Below the pieces are notes generated by a model that was not told where the DNA came from, did no database searches, and worked only from the letters and a program-made list of their open reading frames with translations. A program made the translations under genes and the position numbers. DNA of 33,360 nt from Ophiostoma sp. CBS 140.51 (Eukaryota; Ascomycota; Sordariomycetes; Ophiostomatales; Ophiostomataceae): assembly GCA_029298735.1 (NCBI GenBank), contig JANSLP010000345.1, forward strand, positions 1 through 33,360. The letters are read 5' to 3'. Shown here piece after piece: positions 29,070-33,360 of this stretch (its first letter is position 1; the number at the start of each line of letters is the position of its first letter).

Positions 29070-31062
29070 TTACTTTGCAGAGTCTTCCTTGAGTGACACA
29101 ATCTGGTTCAGCACAATACGGCCGTCTTTGCTGTCCGGGTCCATGGCCTGTTATGTTAGCGTAAGTTGACAGAGAGATGCATAAGGCGTGCACAATACTG
29201 ACAAAATATCCAGCGCGCATGCCCTGGAAGCGCACACATTCGGGGCCGATCAGAGGCCTGTCGTCGTCGTCATCGGCAGCAGGCTTCACTTCCAACGCCC
29301 TTCTCTTCACCTCCTCGAACCCGGCCATCTCGACCATAGCCCGGTGCTCTCGCCTGCTGTTTGGAGCCAGATCGTTCATGAACCCACCCTCAGCCGCTGT
29401 CGGGTCCTCTGACTTGAAGAGCGGGCTGTACGTCCTCACGTTGATCCGTAGATGGTTGTCCACCATGCGGCTTTCCTCATTCACCCAGTGGTGACCCGGC
29501 ACCCACTGGATGTATGTCTTGGGTTTGGAGCCCTCGCCACGGACAAGACTGGCGTGAATGTCCGTCACTTCACCAATAGTCTCATCCTCGGTGTACGACT
29601 CCGCCCGGATGGGAAACGGCACATGCAGAAGACCGACCGTCTTGCCCGGCGCCAGTCGAAAATAGCCCGGGCTGTCCTCGGTGCGGAAATCGGAGGCGTC
29701 AATGTAAATGGTTTTTGTGAGGCGCAATTTGCGGCTGCCCATGGACGGGTCTTTGGATGAGAAGGGGATATCGAGTTCGGTACCCTCCAAGTCGTCGAGG
29801 TTGTCAATATACACCCGTACTGGGCTGAGCAGCAACATGAGTCGCGGCACCTTCGTCTCGAGGTAGCGGCGCACCGACTGCTCGAAGCGTGCCGCTTGGA
29901 TGGTCGTCTTGGCCGTCGTCACGCCCAGCTCGTTGATGAACGACAGGATCGCCCCCGGCGGGATACCCCGTCGACGCAACGCGTTGATGGTGTACAGCCG
30001 CGGATCATCCCACCCGCTGACGTGGCCCGAGTCGACGAGCTCTTTGAGTTTGCGCTTGCTCATAATGGTGTGGCTCACATTGAGCCGTCCATACTCGCGC
30101 TGCATCGGCTCGTGTACGCCGAGAGTTCTGTTCAGCCACTCGTAGCTCTCGCGCGACAGGATAAACTCGGTGGTGCACAAGCTGTGCGTCACGCCTTCAA
30201 AACTGTCACACAGACAATGGGCGAAATCGTACGTCGGGTACATGTTCCACTCCGTGCCCGTCCGGAAGTGTGGCGTTTGCTTTTCAGGGATGCGGTATGC
30301 GGCCAAATCCCACATTTGCGGGTTGCCACTGTCAATATCCATCTTCATTCGGAGGAAGGCCGCACCGTGGGCGTACTTGCCGTCGCGCATGTCCCGAAAC
30401 TTGGCTAGGTTATCTTCCGGCGTCTGATCCGCGTGCTCGCACCTGTACCGCGGGCCCTCTTTGCCGTCTTTGCCGCCACGCTGCTTCTGGGCCTCAATCT
30501 TGGAGCAGTGACAAACGTAGGCTCGGTTGAGGGCGATCAGCGTTTCCGCCAGCTCGTACAGTCGTCCAAAATTGTCGCTCGTATACGTCACGGCGTGCGG
30601 TTTGTATCCTAGCCACCGGATGTTTTCGCGAATCGCCGTAAAGTACTGCTCTTCCTCCTTGTCCGGGTTGGTGTCGTCAAATCGAAGGACCGTCTTGCCG
30701 CCGTGGAACTTGGCAAAACCAAAATTGACGGCAATCGCTTTGGCATGGCCAATGTGCAAATACCCGTTGGGCTCGGGCGGGAAGCGCGTGACGACGTCCT
30801 TGTCTGGTCGGATGGAGTACACTTCGGCCAGGAAGCCCTGCTTGAACATGGCGTCTTCGTCGGCAGGAGAGACGGCAGGATTTGGTGGCGTTGGAGTAGG
30901 TGTGGGCGCCGACGGCCTTGCCTCCCTCTCTGCCCTCGCAGCTTCCGTCGCGGCCTTCTTCGCCCGTTTCGCTGTCCGCTTCTTTAGCTCATTTTTGGAC
31001 ACCATCTCACCCGTCACCTCGTCTAATTGGAGTTTGGCCGTAGAGGCGGCGAGGTCGGCCAT
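29070..31062 (-). CDS. Glutaminyl-tRNA synthetase, cytosolic
   Basis: Exon 1 is 31062-29203, the intron 29202-29148 (55 nt, GTCAGT donor, CTAAC branch-like, CAG acceptor, phase 0) and exon 2 29147-29070, giving 645 residues. This class I synthetase charges tRNA-Gln with glutamine for translation. A Lys/Ala-rich leader (20-50) precedes the catalytic Rossmann domain with RFPPEPNGYLHIGHAKAI (HIGH at 103-106), RFDDTNP (128-134) and the KMSKS equivalent MSKRKL (334-339), then the beta-barrel anticodon-binding domain. The last exon restores the family ending GYF-AMDPDSKDG-IVLNQIVSLKEDSAK, proving the small terminal intron. It lacks the large N-terminal appended domain of yeast Gln4 (809 residues). 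If the intron is retained, the frame runs on to 28960 and replaces the last 25 residues with an 80-residue unrelated tail. Confidence 0.96.
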
Positions 31063-31819
31063 GATGTCGTTGTCGTTGTCGTCGATGTAGTTGATTGAGA
31101 TGACGTTGTTTGTCGAGGTAGTGGGGCCAACGTTGCTTTATATTTAGCTGCCGTGGTGGGGCGCCCGTTTGCCGCGAAACACGGGGTAGCTTCAAGACTC
31201 TCGCGTAGACTCACACTTTTGCGATATGCTCTCCGTGTGACTCACGAAAGCAAAGATTTGCATGTTATTGTACCACCAAGACCACCCAAAGCTAGATTTG
31301 ACATTCTGACTCTAATCGAAGAGATAAGAAATAAACAGTGCCAAAGATGATAGACGCATAACCTTTAATGTGAGTTCTGTTGGCGCGAAATTAGTCACCT
31401 CCGGACGACGCATCTATTTACCATCTTGCAAAACGGCACACAGTGAGGGTGAAAAAAGAATGAAAACAGCCTGCATAGTGACACCAGACAGAAGATGAGG
31501 CAAACAGGATAGTTAGATGGCACTTTGAGAAAATGGTGAATTTCACCACTTGTAAATCAAAGCAGTCTGTTATACTTTGTCGGACTAGAAATTGCTGATT
31601 TACAACATACAAGGCAGCCAACGTTGCTGGACACCAACGATACAAATCATAGTTTGAGAAGAAAAAAGTACTCTCCCATCTCTCATTCAGCTATCATAAT
31701 CTCCAGATTGCGACGTGTTTCTGTATCTCGAAATAATCATGTTCTTCGACTGACGAGTTCGCGTCATATATGTATTATCGCCTCTCCCACGCACTTGACG
31801 AAAAGCGATAGACATATAA
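31063..31819. other. Intergenic region: GlnRS promoter and downstream end of the DUF7580-like gene
   Basis: This contains the GlnRS promoter on the minus strand, with a TATA-like element at 31136-31147. The remainder, about 31200-31819, is moderately AT-rich and has only short ORFs. I see nothing else in it. Confidence 0.6.
31136..31147 (-). promoter_or_regulatory. TATA-like element of the GlnRS gene
   Basis: On the minus strand CTAAATATAAAG lies about 75-85 bases before the start codon. Position and sequence fit a TATA box with a short leader. Confidence 0.4.
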
Positions 31820-33260
31820 CTAATTTGGAAACTTGCTGTACGCTGCTTGGATGGGCGCCACAACCTGGCGGTAGAACATAGTGCGGAACTGTTCCATCTC
31901 AAAGATGTTGTGCGAGTCCCTGCCCGGAAAACTGAACCTGATGCACTTTTTGGCTGCGTCGCCATAGGAGTCGCCCGCCAGCTCGTACACCTTGTCCAAG
32001 TTGCTCATGGCAAACTCGTAGCGGGCCTTGATCGTCGTCGCCGTCACAGGCGTTCCGGGCGCTCTGAGATGCCCGTCTTGTTGCCCGTCTTGTTGCCCCT
32101 CTTGTTGTGGCGTCTTTACCTTTGCATGTGCAAAAGACTTACCAAAAGACTTGCCCACGCACAGTTCCACGAGTAGAATACCAAGGGCAAAAACCGTGAT
32201 GTTGGGAACCAAGAGTTTTTCATGATCGTCTTGACACACCAAGTTGGGGACCTGGTCATCATCAGCTGCATCATCAGCTTCATGGTTGTCACCATCGTCG
32301 TCGAGACACGTCCATGGTAGCGGCAAAGAGTTGTACAGAAACCACGGACGGTTTGCAAGCCTCTCTGCGTTGCTTTCCAACTTTTCGAAAAAGATACCGA
32401 CACGGCTTCCATCCCAGTCCTTGCTAAGCCATGGACCACCACTCAGATGCAAGACCGACAAGGCCGCACACGCAGCCAGGCCACAGCGCGCTTTGAGAGA
32501 CAGCCTTTGGTGACTTTGCGGAGGGTCTAGCGCCTTGGTGAGGGGAACAAGATGCGTGATTCGAGCCTCTCCCCTTCCCTCTCCCACGTTCTTGTGCTGC
32601 TGTAGTTGCAGAGAAAAGTCCCGCCCGTGGTCTTCGTCGTCGTCTTGCAGCACATGTTCGCTGGTAATATCGGAAGACAAAACCTCACACAAGTTGACGA
32701 GGGCCGCCGGATCTGGCGGCGTTACAGTCTGCGTTAAAGGCTGAAGTGGTACTAAAAAGAGGATAAAGAAGACAAACATTAGAAAAAGTGATACGTTTTA
32801 GCAACTATTTCGTAATTAGGACACCAAGAGCCACGTTTGTGGCATTATGCAGAGGTTATAAACAGCACGTCTTACCGTCAACTGCCGGTCGCGGCGCCAG
32901 CAACGAGAGCTGCTTTGAAGAGCCTCGTTGGCCGGCTTTGGCACGGCTCGGCCAGAACCGCAGTGATGATGGTGTCCGCGGTGGCGTAGTGGGAGGGACA
33001 ACACTGCTTGCTCTTGCTGAAGGCATGCTCAGTGCAGTCATACTTGGTTGCGCCGTGTTTTCTGGCCGTGTCACAGATGGAGTTGCAAGTAATTTACGCC
33101 AGCAAGGCGCACTCGTGTTCCTGAGATCCTGGTATGAAAAGGCTATTGTCAAGTCCGGGGACATTGCTGACTGGTCGAGATGCCAGCCCAGGTCGAGTGC
33201 CGCGTGGTGCGGAACCTCGCAGGCGCAGAGAAGGCTCGGCGCCAGGGCACGGTGCAGCGA
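31820..33260 (-). CDS. DUF7580-like fungal protein, C-terminal part (5' end unresolved)
   Basis: Two exons can be read: 33260(or later)-32876 and 32751-31820, joined by a 124-nt intron 32875-32752 (GTAAGA donor, TTTTTAG acceptor). The splice joins one base (G) to TA and keeps frame, giving RPAVD-V-PLQPL. The MFVFFILFL that opens the second exon's ORF is intron sequence. Family-like blocks are LHRAL-LLCACEVPHHAAL, then VNLCEVL, LAACAALSVLHLSGGPWLSKDW, VPNITVFALGILLVELCVGK and a C-terminal AGDSYGDAAKKCIRFSF. These resemble the degenerate kinase-like C-lobe of fungal DUF7580 proteins, which often follow an N-terminal helical domain. A QQ-D/E-G repeat near 32085 lengthens one loop. A TAA at 33261-33263 stands two codons before LHRAL, so the 5' end may be spliced, broken or beyond the window. 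Function is unknown. Confidence 0.65.
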
Positions 33261-33360
33261 TTACGGTTGACCAAACGTAGACTGTGCCAAAACACTTTTC
33301 AGGTCGCATTTTTGTCACTAGATGCACACCACCCCCGGGAGGCGTATGGTGGATAAAAAA

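Noticed and set aside
32752..32779. MFVFFILFL as the start of the DUF7580-like protein
   Set aside because: This segment is the 3' end of an intron (pyrimidine run then TTTTTAG). The donor at 32875 restores frame with an upstream exon carrying a conserved block.

Overview
The window looks like nuclear DNA of a filamentous ascomycete, most likely a Sordariomycete. The evidence is short spliceosomal introns (47-124 nt) with GT donors and, in most, CTAAC/CTGAC-type branch sites; C-ending codon preference in genes; secreted proteins with Kex2-like KR sites and GPI signals; and families typical of mould genomes (CBM18 chitin deacetylase, GH106 enzyme, a protein of the fungal DUF7580 type, a NIPA transporter with a very long tail). 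I cannot fix the genus from sequence alone.

Layout: (1) bases 1-164 may hold the 3' end of a plus-strand gene; (2) 141-1490 (minus) is a GPI-anchored chitin deacetylase; (3) 1491-7837 is a gene-poor 6.3 kb stretch that becomes pyrimidine-rich toward the next gene; (4) 7838-10379 (plus) is a NIPA-type magnesium transporter; (5) 12578-14508 (plus) is a Ras-like protein whose three Mg2+-liganding positions and catalytic glutamine are all replaced; (6) 15118-15816 (minus) is a small GPI-anchored Ser/Thr-rich secreted protein; (7) 19339-22566 (minus) is a secreted GH106-type alpha-L-rhamnosidase-like enzyme; (8) 23808-26126 (minus) is an MFS transporter with a 235-residue disordered N-terminus; (9) 29070-31062 (minus) is cytosolic glutaminyl-tRNA synthetase; (10) 31820-33260 (minus) is a partial DUF7580-like protein with a stop codon just upstream of its conserved block.

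There is no operon-like logic. Genes are monocistronic and spaced by 0.6-6 kb. Three of them (chitin deacetylase, small GPI protein, GH106 enzyme) act at the cell surface or outside the cell and fit cell-wall remodelling or plant polymer use. NIPA and MFS are membrane transporters, GlnRS is housekeeping, and the DUF7580-like protein belongs to a lineage-variable fungal family. I see no tRNA, rRNA, CRISPR, transposon or viral element.

The most interesting item is the Ras-like protein at 12578-14508. Its residues align without gaps to the Ras P-loop and switch I, yet Ser17, Thr35, Asp57 and Gln61 are Asn, Ala, Asn and Leu, while the guanine-binding NKxD and ETSA motifs remain. It looks like a natural pseudo-GTPase carrying the equivalent of the laboratory S17N and Q61L changes. 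Second-tier items are the stop in the DUF7580-like gene, 3n-length tandem repeats in supposedly non-coding DNA, a 30-codon ORF behind its own leader, and an AT-rich island with a poly-T tract.
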